Shown: positions 23,000-30,461 of the stretch, piece after piece | Layout of the letters: each line of letters opens with the position of its first letter | How positions within the stretch are numbered: position 1 is the stretch's first letter | NCBI GenBank assembly: GCA_937898525.1 | Contig: CALCBC010000013.1 | Coordinates: forward strand, 1-34,927 | DNA: 34,927 bases | Origin: an uncultured Sphingomonadales bacterium | GTDB taxonomy: Bacteria > Pseudomonadota > Alphaproteobacteria > Sphingomonadales > Sphingomonadaceae | Reading direction: 5' to 3' | Program-made: the position numbers and the translations under genes | Notes under the pieces: model-generated | Told to the model about the DNA's origin: nothing | The model's input: only the letters and a program-made list of their open reading frames with translations | Databases searched by the model: none

Positions 23000-23028
23000 T
23001 TGACTTGCTCCCTGGGCAATGCAACCAT
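23000..23028 (+). promoter_or_regulatory. Candidate promoter of the AraC regulator gene
   Basis: A -35-like TTGACT (23000-23005, 5 of 6 consensus bases) and a -10-like AACCAT (23023-23028, 3 of 6), 17 bases apart, lie 60 bases upstream of the ATG at 23088. Confidence 0.35.
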
Positions 23029-23087
23029 CCGACCATGGGAGCCACAGACGGCAACCGCCACAGAGCGGGGCCGCGGGAGAGCTGAAC

Positions 23088-24044
23088 ATGGAACTTCTGA
23101 CGACGCACGGGCTGCCGCGGGTAGGCCGCGCCGCCGCGTGGGGTGAGATCTATGCAACCCGGATGAGCCAGTGTGAGTTCACGCCGGGCGACCAGGATGA
23201 CTTCGATGCCGAACTGCGTATCGGCCAGCTGGGGCCGGTCAAGCTTGCCCGGCTGTCGCTCGACCGCTGCAGCGTCGAGCGCAAGCAAAGCCACATCAAG
23301 CCCAACGCGCCGCGGCTGTTCAACTTTCTGCTGCAGGCCGAGGGGGCGAGCACGTTCTATCACAACGGCCACGAATCGGAGCTCGAAGCGGGCGATTTCG
23401 TGCTCTGCGACACGGGACTGCCGCACTACTTCCTGACCAACACCCAGTCGGTCACGGTGATGGTTCGCGTGCCGGGGGAAATCCTGCGCAGTTACCTGCC
23501 GACCCCCGAGCAGTTCTGCGGCCGCCGTCTCGGGCGGGCGATGGGCGTGACCGGCGCCGCCGCGGCGATGGCGCGCGAGCTCAGCAGCGGCTGCGGCGAG
23601 ATCGAGCCGGGCTACGAGGACCGCGTCGCGCGCTATCTGCTCGAGATGATCTCGATGTCGTACATCATGGGAATCGAGGCGGTCGAGGAAGCCTCGGCGA
23701 TCGCCTGGCAGCGGCGCAAGGACGTGATCCAGTACATCGAGGACAACCTGCGCGATCCCGACCTGTCGCCCGCCTCGATCGCGGCCGGACTGAAGATCTC
23801 TCCGCGCTACCTGCGCACGGTCTTCGCGCCGGGTGGCGAAAAGATGAGCGCCTACATCCTGCGCCGCCGGCTCGAGGAATGCTCGCGGCAGATGGCCAAC
23901 CCGGCCTGGGCCGCACATACCCTCACCGAGATCGCCTTCTCGTGGGGTTTCAACAGCGCCGCCCACTTCACGCGGACGTTCCACGAGAAGTTCGGCATGG
24001 CGCCGCGCGAATACCGGCGGCTCCACCTGGCCAAGGCGGCCTGA
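23088..24044 (+). CDS. AraC-family transcriptional regulator
   Basis: A 318-residue regulator. The N-terminal half (FNFLLQAEGASTFYHNGHESELEAGDFVLCD) matches the AraC-binding-like effector domain seen in FeaR/NphR-type regulators. The C-terminal half carries two helix-turn-helix motifs: LSPASIAAGLKISPRYLRTVF and LTEIAFSWGFNSAAHFTRTFHEKFG, ending in APREYRR. The start at 23088 was chosen over an in-frame ATG 69 bases upstream because GGGAGAG lies before it. It has its own promoter-like sequence and follows the MFS gene by 155 bases. FeaR- and NphR-like proteins usually activate catabolic genes for aromatic amines or nitriles. Here the MFS gene, the divergent operon or the downstream amidohydrolase are likely targets. 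Confidence 0.9.
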   Translation: MELLTTHGLPRVGRAAAWGEIYATRMSQCEFTPGDQDDFDAELRIGQLGPVKLARLSLDRCSVERKQSHIKPNAPRLFNFLLQAEGASTFYHNGHESELEAGDFVLCDTGLPHYFLTNTQSVTVMVRVPGEILRSYLPTPEQFCGRRLGRAMGVTGAAAAMARELSSGCGEIEPGYEDRVARYLLEMISMSYIMGIEAVEEASAIAWQRRKDVIQYIEDNLRDPDLSPASIAAGLKISPRYLRTVFAPGGEKMSAYILRRRLEECSRQMANPAWAAHTLTEIAFSWGFNSAAHFTRTFHEKFGMAPREYRRLHLAKAA

Positions 24045-24082
24045 CGCAGCCCTCAAGCCCTTGAAAGTAGCGCCCACGCGCT

Positions 24083-24139
24083 GGCCGGAGCCGCTGCGTT
24101 CCGGCCGCGCGTCGCGGTGCCCGGGCGCGGCTCGCCCGG
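24083..24139 (+). terminator. Two GC hairpins after the AraC gene, possible terminator
   Basis: GGCCGGA/TCCGGCC (7 bp, 10-base loop, 24083-24106) is followed by CCGGGCG/CGCCCGG (7 bp, 5-base loop, 24121-24139), then ATTT. The weak T-run makes this a tentative terminator. The remainder of the 224-base gap 24045-24268 includes an AAATTAT stretch near 24153 that may be a promoter element for the amidohydrolase gene. Confidence 0.35.
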
Positions 24140-24268
24140 ATTTCCCGAAGGCAAATTATCCCGCCCCGGCAGGCAAGTGACCAACGAGTGTCGCGCCATA
24201 AGCGAAGGGAGCGCCGTGAGTACCGGGGAATGACCGGCCGGCCCGGGATCGGGAGGACTTCTGCAGGC

Positions 24269-25243
24269 ATGTCGGTCAAACTTCTCGATACGCATGCCCA
24301 TCTGATTTCCGACGATTGGGAAACCTATCGACCGCGCCCGTTCACGCCAGACCTGCCGGTCCCCGAACGGCCCGCCTTCACCGTCACCGCCGAAGACCTG
24401 CTGGCGTTGATGGACGCGCACGGCGTCGATCATGCCTGCCTCGTCCAGCGGGGCCACATCTACGGCTACGACAACAGCTATATCCTCGATTCCGCGCGCC
24501 GCTACCCCGACCGGTTCCACCCGATCGTGATCCTCGACACGCAGGATCCCGCGACGCCGGAAACCTATCGCCGGATGGTGCGCGAAGACGGCGTCGCCGG
24601 CTTCCGCATGGCCAACAGCCGGCCGTGGATCCTCGACACGAGTTGGATGAGTTCGCCGACGGCGATGAAGGTCTGGGAAGCCTGCGCTGAGCTTGGCACG
24701 CCGCTGACCCTGATCGTGTTCGACAACCAGCTGTCTTACGTGTTGCCGCTGATCAAGCTGCTCGCGCAGAAGTTCCCCGACCTGCCTGTCGTGCTCGACC
24801 ACGGTGCGATGCCCTACGGCATGTCGCAGTACGAGGTCGCATTGCGCGAACAGGCGGGCGAGACCGTGACGATGCCACCGCCGCCGGACTACGGCATCAG
24901 CGACACGATCGCGATCTTCGCCGATGTGCCGAACGTCAACTTCAAGATCACCGAGATCAACATGGAGCGGCTGGTCAAGGCGAAGGTCGCCTCCGAAGGG
25001 CTGATCCGACGGATGGTCGACGTGTTCGGCCCGGACCGGCTGGTCTGGGGATCGGACGTCGGCCAGAGCATGCTGTGGGATTACGCCACCAAGGTTGCCA
25101 TGGCCCGCGAGGCGGCAGGGCTCCTCACGCCCGAGGAAACCAGGAAGTTCCTCCACGACAACGCGGCGCGCATCTATCGGCTGGACTCGGCGATCGAGAA
25201 CACCGGCGCCGCGGCCGGCCGGCCGGCCGCCCAGCCCCGCTGA
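24269..25243 (+). CDS. Amidohydrolase-2 family metal-dependent hydrolase or decarboxylase
   Basis: A 324-residue cytoplasmic TIM-barrel enzyme of the amidohydrolase_2 family, related to LigI-type lactonases and ACMSD/LigW-type decarboxylases. Metal-site signatures are DTHAHL with His9 and His11, VVLDHGAMPYG with His178, and LVWGSDVG with Asp263. The ATG at 24269 begins just before the DTHAH motif as in the family; in-frame ATGs at 24188 and 24230 would add an atypical basic leader. It has no Tat signal, unlike the related protein at 5666-6682. Its stop overlaps the ATG of the gamma-carbonic anhydrase gene, so the two are translated together. Because carbonic anhydrase handles CO2, a decarboxylase activity is an attractive inference. 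Confidence 0.85.
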   Translation: MSVKLLDTHAHLISDDWETYRPRPFTPDLPVPERPAFTVTAEDLLALMDAHGVDHACLVQRGHIYGYDNSYILDSARRYPDRFHPIVILDTQDPATPETYRRMVREDGVAGFRMANSRPWILDTSWMSSPTAMKVWEACAELGTPLTLIVFDNQLSYVLPLIKLLAQKFPDLPVVLDHGAMPYGMSQYEVALREQAGETVTMPPPPDYGISDTIAIFADVPNVNFKITEINMERLVKAKVASEGLIRRMVDVFGPDRLVWGSDVGQSMLWDYATKVAMAREAAGLLTPEETRKFLHDNAARIYRLDSAIENTGAAAGRPAAQPR

Positions 25244-25803
25244 TGCGCGACGCGACGATCCTGCCGTTCGGCGGCAAAACGCCCCGCATCCACGACAGTG
25301 CCTTCATCGCCCCCGGCTCGCGCATCATCGGCGACGTCGAGATCGGCCCCGACGCGAGCATCTGGTACAACTGCGTCCTGCGCGGCGACATCAACCGGAT
25401 TGTCGTGGGCGCCCGCTCCAACCTGCAGGACGGCACGGTGGTCCACGTCGAGGGCCCGAGACCGGATACCGAGGGCCTGCCTACGCTGATCGGCGAGGAC
25501 GTGCTCGTCGGACACATGGCGATCCTCCACGGCTGCGTGCTGGAGGATCGGGCCTTCGTCGGGATGGGCTCGATCGTGATGGATGGCTGCCGGCTCGAAA
25601 GCGCAGCGATGCTGGCCGCCGGAGCTATGCTGACGCCGTGGAAACGCATCCCCGCGGGCCAGATCTGGGCCGGTCGCCCGGCCGCATTCCTGCGCGACCT
25701 CACCCCGGCCGAGCGGACCGGCATGGACGCACAGACGCAGCACTACGTCGACAACGCCCGCCGCCACGCGCAGGCCCTGCGCGACGCCGGCGAAGCGAAC
25801 TAG
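25243..25803 (+). CDS. Gamma-class carbonic anhydrase family protein (left-handed beta-helix)
   Basis: A 186-residue trimeric left-handed beta-helix protein. Gamma-carbonic anhydrases interconvert CO2 and bicarbonate with a metal held by three histidines across subunits. The ligands are visible as His68 (VVHVE), His91 and His96 (VGHMAILHGC). Arg48 and Asp50 (LRGDIN), and Gln62 and Asp63 (LQDG), also match. The acidic loop of archaeal Cam is short or absent, as in CamH/YrdA-type proteins, some of which show low activity. The ATG overlaps the amidohydrolase TGA (TGATG), which is unusual for a housekeeping carbonic anhydrase and ties it to this pathway. A strong hairpin follows. Confidence 0.88.
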   Translation: MRDATILPFGGKTPRIHDSAFIAPGSRIIGDVEIGPDASIWYNCVLRGDINRIVVGARSNLQDGTVVHVEGPRPDTEGLPTLIGEDVLVGHMAILHGCVLEDRAFVGMGSIVMDGCRLESAAMLAAGAMLTPWKRIPAGQIWAGRPAAFLRDLTPAERTGMDAQTQHYVDNARRHAQALRDAGEAN

Positions 25804-25825
25804 CCCCACACACTCTTGGCAAAGC

Positions 25826-25859
25826 CGGGCAGGGCGCGTGGGAGGCCGCGCCCTGCCCG
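25826..25859. terminator. Bidirectional terminator hairpin between convergent genes
   Basis: A perfect 13-bp GC-rich stem (25826-25838 with 25847-25859; half-site CGGGCAGGGCGCG) closes an 8-base loop. It lies in the 67-base gap between the carbonic anhydrase gene (plus) and TonB receptor 2 (minus). T-runs are short on both sides, but placement and stem strength fit termination from both directions. Confidence 0.65.
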
Positions 25860-25870
25860 TTCCAGGCCCC

Positions 25871-28357
25871 TCAGAAGCGTTTCTCGAGCTGCAGGTACCA
25901 CTGGCGCGGCGCGCCGGGCTGGCCCTGCACGTTCGATTGCCCGAAGTCCTGGAGGATGAAGAAGTTGTCGTAGTACAGCTTCTCGAACAGATTGGTCACG
26001 CCGAGCGCTGCCGAGAACCCGAGGTCGGGCACGTCGTAGGTGAGGCGGGCGTTGACCAGCGAATAGCCCGGCTGGTTCCACGCGGTCGTCACCGTGCTCG
26101 GGGCGCGGCTACCCTGGTAGCTCCAGTCGACTCGCGGCGTGAGCGTGCCGTCGAGCGGCATCCCCTCGATCGTGTACTGGACGCCGGCGTTGGCGGTCCA
26201 GAACGGCTCTGCCTGGCGCGGGTTGACCGCCCGGTTGTCGACGTCGGGCGAGCTGAAGTCGTGGTAGCCGACGGCGGCGTTGAACAGCAGCCCATCGATC
26301 GGCTCTGCGGTGGCCTCCGCCTCGAAGCCCAGGATCTCCGCGGGAGTGTTCTTGTAGAAGTTGCGGATGATGCAGGAGAAGCCCGGAACGTTGTCGGCGA
26401 TCTCCTGGGGCGTGCGCGGGCGGCAGGTGGTCGAACCCTCCGGGCCGTCCGGCAGGGGCACGAGAACCTGGTTGCCCGGCGTGGGATTGCCTTGCGCGTC
26501 GAGCAGGATCTCCTGCCCGCCGATCGCCAGCGGACGCTTGCTGAAGTCGGTGTAGAACCCGGCGATATTGAGCCGCAGGCGGCGGTCGAACAGGTCGAGC
26601 TTGGCGCCGAGCTCATAGGCAATGTTCTCGTTGCCGTCGAACTGCGCGATCTGCGTCGGCTGCTGCGGGCGCGGGTTGAAGCCGGGCAGCGTATAGCCCG
26701 TTGCGGCGGAAGCATAGAGCAGGATGTCCGGCGTCGCCTCGAAGTTGACCCCGACCTTCCAACTCAGCACTTCGGCTTCCGGCGTGACGTCGAACTCGAT
26801 GTCCGTCGGGTTGGGCGTATCCTCGACGAGGTTCGAGAGCGAGACCACCTTCTTCTCGTCCGAATAGCGCAAGCCCGCGGTGAAGCTGAGCCGCTCGCCG
26901 AAGGGCCGAACTGTCGCGTTGGCGTAGACCGCCTTGCTCACCGGATCGAAGGTGTTATTCAGATAGCGGATCAGCCCGGTGCGCGGCTGATCGACCACCG
27001 CGTGCTGGATGCCGTCGGCCTCGAAGTAGAAGGCGCCGACGATCCAGTCGATCCACTCCATCCGGCCCGACAGGCGCACCTCGCCGCTCAAGTACTTGTT
27101 GGAGACGTCGTTGGTGGTCATCTCCGTCTGCAGCGGCGTTCCGTCCTTCTGATAGACGTGCCGCTCGACGAGTGAGCGGTAGCCGACGATCGTGGTCAGA
27201 TCGATCTGGTCGGTGAGGTCGACCACGAGCTTGCCCGAGAGGCCCCACATCGTCGTGTCGGCGAAGGGTGGCAGCGCGTGACCGCCATGCGTCGACCGGC
27301 CGTTGTAGTAGGTGTGCCCCGGAATGATCATGCCCGCGCCGATCGGGTCGCGGTAGGTCTCGTAGGTCGAGTACGGATCGCCGGTGATGAACCGGCTGTC
27401 GTATTCCACGCCGTAGAACTGGAACTGCCGGTTTTCGTTGGGCGTGTTCAGCACCGGGTTGATGGAAAGCGTGGTATCGGCCGGGTTTTCCGATTCATCC
27501 CGGACGTAATCGGCGGTAATCGTCAGGTTGACGCCGCTGGTCGGCTCCCAGGCGAGACTTCCCCGCACGGCCTTCACGTCCTCGCCGCCGTAGTGGCCGA
27601 TGACGCATTCGTCGGGACTGAACTTCGGATTGCTCTGATTGGCGAGGTCCGAGGGCGGGAGGTCACCCGCCAGTTCGGGCGTGCCGCGCCGGTTCATCTC
27701 GCAGACGAAGTCGAGGACCTTCTGGTAGCCGGTGCGCTTCTTGAATGCGCCCGAGGCCATCAGCGCGAGATTGTCGCCGAGCGGCAGGTTGAAGCCGGCC
27801 CGCACGTCGGTGCGGTTGTAGCTGCCGACGGTGCCCTCGACGTAGCCCGAGGTCTCGCTGAACGACGGCTTGCGCGAAACGATGTTGACCGCGCCGGCGA
27901 GCGTGTTGCGGCCGAACAGCGTCCCCTGCGGGCCGCGCAGCACCTCGACGTGATCGATGTCGAGCAGGTCGAAGTTCGAGCCGAGCAACGTCGGGTAATA
28001 GATGTCGTCGACGTAGAACGCGACCACGGGGTCGTTGCCGATGTTGGTGTCGGCTGCGCCGATCCCGCGGATGCTCGAGGAGACGCCGGGCCCGAACGCG
28101 CCGTGCGTTCGGCGGAATTCGGCGTTCGGCACGACCGCGGTCAGGTCGGCGACCGAATCCAGCCCGCGATCCTCGAGCCCCTGGGCCGTAATCGCGGTGA
28201 TCGCGATCGGCGTGTCCTGGAGGTTGGTTGCCTGTCGGGTAGCCGTGACGACGATGTCGTCGCTGCGTGTCCCTTCTTCCGAGGTCTCCTGCGCGGACGC
28301 CGCCGCTCCCCAGGCGAGGCATGCCAGGGATGCGGAGGCCAGCAATACCGTCTTCAT
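25871..28357 (-). CDS. TonB-dependent outer-membrane receptor 2
   Basis: An 828-residue outer-membrane receptor. It has a Sec signal (MKTVLLASASLACLAWGAAA, cleavage near SAQ), a TonB box DDIVVTATR at 33-41, a plug with SSIRGIG, FYVDDIYYP and VEVLRGPQGTLFGRN, and a barrel ending in RQWYLQLEKRF. It is a clear paralog of the receptor at 10625-13306: GTPELAG, ECVIGHYGGED, AVRGSL, YASAATGY and LGVTNLFEKLYY match in order. Loop cysteines are partly shared. Of two in-frame ATGs, the one at 28357 was chosen because the ribosome-binding GGAGG directly abuts the other (28366). It follows the DUF6282-like gene by 62 bases and is probably cotranscribed with it. A second receptor for the same or a related ligand is inferred. 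Confidence 0.93.
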   Translation of the reverse strand: MKTVLLASASLACLAWGAAASAQETSEEGTRSDDIVVTATRQATNLQDTPIAITAITAQGLEDRGLDSVADLTAVVPNAEFRRTHGAFGPGVSSSIRGIGAADTNIGNDPVVAFYVDDIYYPTLLGSNFDLLDIDHVEVLRGPQGTLFGRNTLAGAVNIVSRKPSFSETSGYVEGTVGSYNRTDVRAGFNLPLGDNLALMASGAFKKRTGYQKVLDFVCEMNRRGTPELAGDLPPSDLANQSNPKFSPDECVIGHYGGEDVKAVRGSLAWEPTSGVNLTITADYVRDESENPADTTLSINPVLNTPNENRQFQFYGVEYDSRFITGDPYSTYETYRDPIGAGMIIPGHTYYNGRSTHGGHALPPFADTTMWGLSGKLVVDLTDQIDLTTIVGYRSLVERHVYQKDGTPLQTEMTTNDVSNKYLSGEVRLSGRMEWIDWIVGAFYFEADGIQHAVVDQPRTGLIRYLNNTFDPVSKAVYANATVRPFGERLSFTAGLRYSDEKKVVSLSNLVEDTPNPTDIEFDVTPEAEVLSWKVGVNFEATPDILLYASAATGYTLPGFNPRPQQPTQIAQFDGNENIAYELGAKLDLFDRRLRLNIAGFYTDFSKRPLAIGGQEILLDAQGNPTPGNQVLVPLPDGPEGSTTCRPRTPQEIADNVPGFSCIIRNFYKNTPAEILGFEAEATAEPIDGLLFNAAVGYHDFSSPDVDNRAVNPRQAEPFWTANAGVQYTIEGMPLDGTLTPRVDWSYQGSRAPSTVTTAWNQPGYSLVNARLTYDVPDLGFSAALGVTNLFEKLYYDNFFILQDFGQSNVQGQPGAPRQWYLQLEKRF

Positions 28358-28419
28358 CGTTTTCATCCTCCCTCAAATGACGGGCGTGCGGGCTCGCCAC
28401 GCGAAGCGCCACCGGCCGT

Positions 28420-29346
28420 TCATGGCTGCAATCCGATCAGCTCTGCGGCGTTGCCGCCGACCAGCCGCCGGATTGTCGGATCGTCGAAACCGAGCTCGAT
28501 GCAGAGGCGGATGACGGCCCGAAAGCCGCTCACCGGAGTGGGATTGTTGATCTGGCCGAGATCGGAACCGAGGATCGTGCGCTCGGTCCCGCCGGCCTCG
28601 ATGACCGCCTTGAGTTCTTCGCTCGGGTAGTACTGGAATCGGGATTCCGGGATGAACATGCACAGCGAGTGCTCGACGTAGGCGCCGCTCTCGGTCAGCT
28701 CGCGGATATCGGCGTAAGTCGCGCCGATCGTGTAGGTCGGGTGCTGTACCAGCCGGCGCCGCACGCCGCGTTTTTCGGCTTCCTCGAACAGCGGCCAGAT
28801 CTCCGAGATGTGGAGGTGGCCCGCCGAGAGCACCGCATCGAACTCGGCAATCTGGTCGAGGATCTCCTTGACCTCGTCCTTGATGCGGCCGTCCTCGTCG
28901 ACCACGGTCAGCATCTTCGGCCGCCGCATCGGCACCTTGGTCGGCAGCAGGTGGCCGTGCCGGTTGTGCCTGATGTGGTTGGCGGCCGAGAACGTCGGCA
29001 TCCATACCAGCCGGGCGCCGAGCTTGAGCCCGTGGTCGACCGCGTAGGGATTGAGACCGCCCGCCGTGTCGTTGAGCGGCACGCCGGACAGCAGGGTTAC
29101 CTCGAGATGGCCGAAATGGGACGTCAGCAGCTCGGTGACCGGCGTCGCCGAGTAGAAGTGGTCCTTGAACAGCAGGGCCTTCATCCCCGCCGCAGAGGCC
29201 TCCTTGAGCGCCTCGATGTGGTCGATCATCCGCGGCATCACCGAGGGGCCGCTGTGGCAGTGCATGTCGATCGCGCCGACCAGGAGCGCGTCCACGCGTT
29301 CCCTCAGCGCCGCGTCTTCGATCGCCTGGGCGGCTTCCGCCGGCAT
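28420..29346 (-). CDS. DUF6282-like amidohydrolase-fold protein
   Basis: A 308-residue cytoplasmic protein, probably a metal-dependent TIM-barrel hydrolase. Metal-site candidates are in the amidohydrolase order: DMHCHSGPS (His29, His31), LLFKDHFYS (Lys61, His63), SAGHLHISE (His177, His179), LVQHPTY (His202) and LGSDLGQ (Asp262). The family assignment to DUF6282 is from memory of its DMHCHSGPS signature. No reaction is known for it. The ATG has GGGAGA upstream. It is divergent from an MhpR-like regulator and upstream of TonB receptor 2, so it is likely regulated with the receptor and part of the same pathway. Confidence 0.75.
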   Translation of the reverse strand: MPAEAAQAIEDAALRERVDALLVGAIDMHCHSGPSVMPRMIDHIEALKEASAAGMKALLFKDHFYSATPVTELLTSHFGHLEVTLLSGVPLNDTAGGLNPYAVDHGLKLGARLVWMPTFSAANHIRHNRHGHLLPTKVPMRRPKMLTVVDEDGRIKDEVKEILDQIAEFDAVLSAGHLHISEIWPLFEEAEKRGVRRRLVQHPTYTIGATYADIRELTESGAYVEHSLCMFIPESRFQYYPSEELKAVIEAGGTERTILGSDLGQINNPTPVSGFRAVIRLCIELGFDDPTIRRLVGGNAAELIGLQP

Positions 29347-29359
29347 GGTCTCTCCCGCA

Positions 29360-29394
29360 CCTTCATATTCTTGCGGAGGCGCTACCTATGAAGG
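29360..29394. promoter_or_regulatory. Inverted repeat CCTTCAT/ATGAAGG near the DUF6282-like gene start
   Basis: Perfect 7-bp arms (29360-29366 and 29388-29394) lie 21 bases apart, just upstream of the minus-strand gene at 28420-29346. It is one of several palindromes in the 243-base divergent region 29347-29589. Confidence 0.3.
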
Positions 29395-29402
29395 CTCAAA
29401 CT

Positions 29403-29443
29403 CCGTCGAAAGACGGATTTCCGAGTTTTTCGCAGGGCGGAAA
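29403..29443. promoter_or_regulatory. Nested palindromes in the iclR/amidohydrolase divergent region
   Basis: CCGTC-GAAA-GACGG (29403-29416) is a perfect 5-bp repeat with a 4-base centre. It is followed at once by TTTCCG, 14 bases, CGGAAA (29418-29443). Both lie between the divergent genes and resemble operator half-sites of IclR proteins (GGAA/TTCC). Confidence 0.4.
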
Positions 29444-29516
29444 CCTGGCCATTCGAGACGCTCCGAAGAGGCCGAAAGCGCTCCGGTTGGGTCATATCAA
29501 TGCGCCGTCTGGAGCA

Positions 29517-29531
29517 TTCCGACAGGCGGAA
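29517..29531. promoter_or_regulatory. 15-bp palindrome TTCCG-N5-CGGAA upstream of MhpR-like regulator
   Basis: A perfect palindrome 58 bases upstream of the GTG start. It repeats the CGGAAACC half-site found at 29438-29445, so the two sites may be bound by the same protein, most simply the adjacent IclR regulator. Confidence 0.45.
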
Positions 29532-29589
29532 ACCGGCGTAAGCTTCGTCCTGAACGCCGCACCAACCCCGCGGCATTCGGGGATCGCCA

Positions 29590-30438
29590 GTGACCTGCAC
29601 GGGCCGCCACGAGAAGGTTGAATCCATCCGCTCGGTCGAGCGAGCGATCGACGTGCTGGAGGCGCTCAACAGGCGCCCGTTCTCGACGCTCCACGACCTT
29701 CACCGCGATACCGGCGTGCCCAAGCCTTCGCTCGTGCGCCTGCTGCGAACGCTCGAGGCCAAAGGGCTAGCCACGCAGTCCTCGATCTACGGCGCCTACC
29801 AGCTCCTCGGCCGCGTCAAGTCGCTCTCCAGCGGCTTCCACCACGAACCGCGCATCGTCGAAGTGGCCCAGGACCTGATGACCGGGTTCACCCGGAGCGA
29901 AGGCTGGCCGCTCTCGCTCGGGCTGTTCGAGCTGGACGCGGTGGTCGTGCGCGCCTGCACGATCCGCTTCACCACCCTGTCGCTCGAGCATTCAGCGCTC
30001 GGCCGGCGGCTATCGCTGCTGTCCCACGCCATGGGCCGGGCCTACCTCGCGTTCAGTGCGCGACACGAACAGGAAATTCTGCTGTCGATCCTGCGTGGGC
30101 GGGCGGAAGGCGAGCCGATGGACGACGAGGCCGTCGCCGAAATGATCGAGCTGACGCGCCGCCGCGGTTACGCCCTCCGCAACCCTCTGTCCGATCCGCA
30201 GTCCTCGACGATCGCCGTGCCGGTGTTCGACGGCGAACGGCTGGTCGCGACGCTCGGCTGCACCTGGATCACCGCGGCGATGACCGTGTCGCAGGCAGTC
30301 GACCGCTACCTCGCCGGACTGCAGGAGCTTGCGAGGCGGATATCGGCCGAGCTGAGCCACGACCCGCCGGACACGCCGCCGCCGGCGCACATGATCGGAT
30401 CGGGCGCGTACAGACGCCGAGCCGGTGCCCCGTGGTGA
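29590..30438 (+). CDS. IclR-family regulator 2, MhpR-like
   Basis: A 282-residue regulator. It has an N-terminal winged helix-turn-helix (SVERAIDVLEALNRRPFSTLHDLHRDTGVPKPSLVRLLRTLEAKG, about 15-59) and an IclR effector domain. The segment ELDAVVVRACTIRFTTLSLEH followed by GRRLSLLSHAMGRAYLAFS closely follows E. coli MhpR, the activator of 3-hydroxyphenylpropionate degradation. A phenolic or aromatic-acid effector is therefore a reasonable inference. The start is GTG at 29590; no ATG or other good start occurs before the helix-turn-helix. The C-terminal tail (PPDTPPPAHMIGSGAYRRRAG) is low-complexity. It faces the DUF6282-like/TonB receptor 2 unit across a palindrome-rich region and is followed 23 bases on by the DUF1330 lipoprotein gene. 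Confidence 0.9.
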   Translation: MTCTGRHEKVESIRSVERAIDVLEALNRRPFSTLHDLHRDTGVPKPSLVRLLRTLEAKGLATQSSIYGAYQLLGRVKSLSSGFHHEPRIVEVAQDLMTGFTRSEGWPLSLGLFELDAVVVRACTIRFTTLSLEHSALGRRLSLLSHAMGRAYLAFSARHEQEILLSILRGRAEGEPMDDEAVAEMIELTRRRGYALRNPLSDPQSSTIAVPVFDGERLVATLGCTWITAAMTVSQAVDRYLAGLQELARRISAELSHDPPDTPPPAHMIGSGAYRRRAGAPW

Positions 30439-30461
30439 GCCGGCAAAGGGGAGAGACACCG

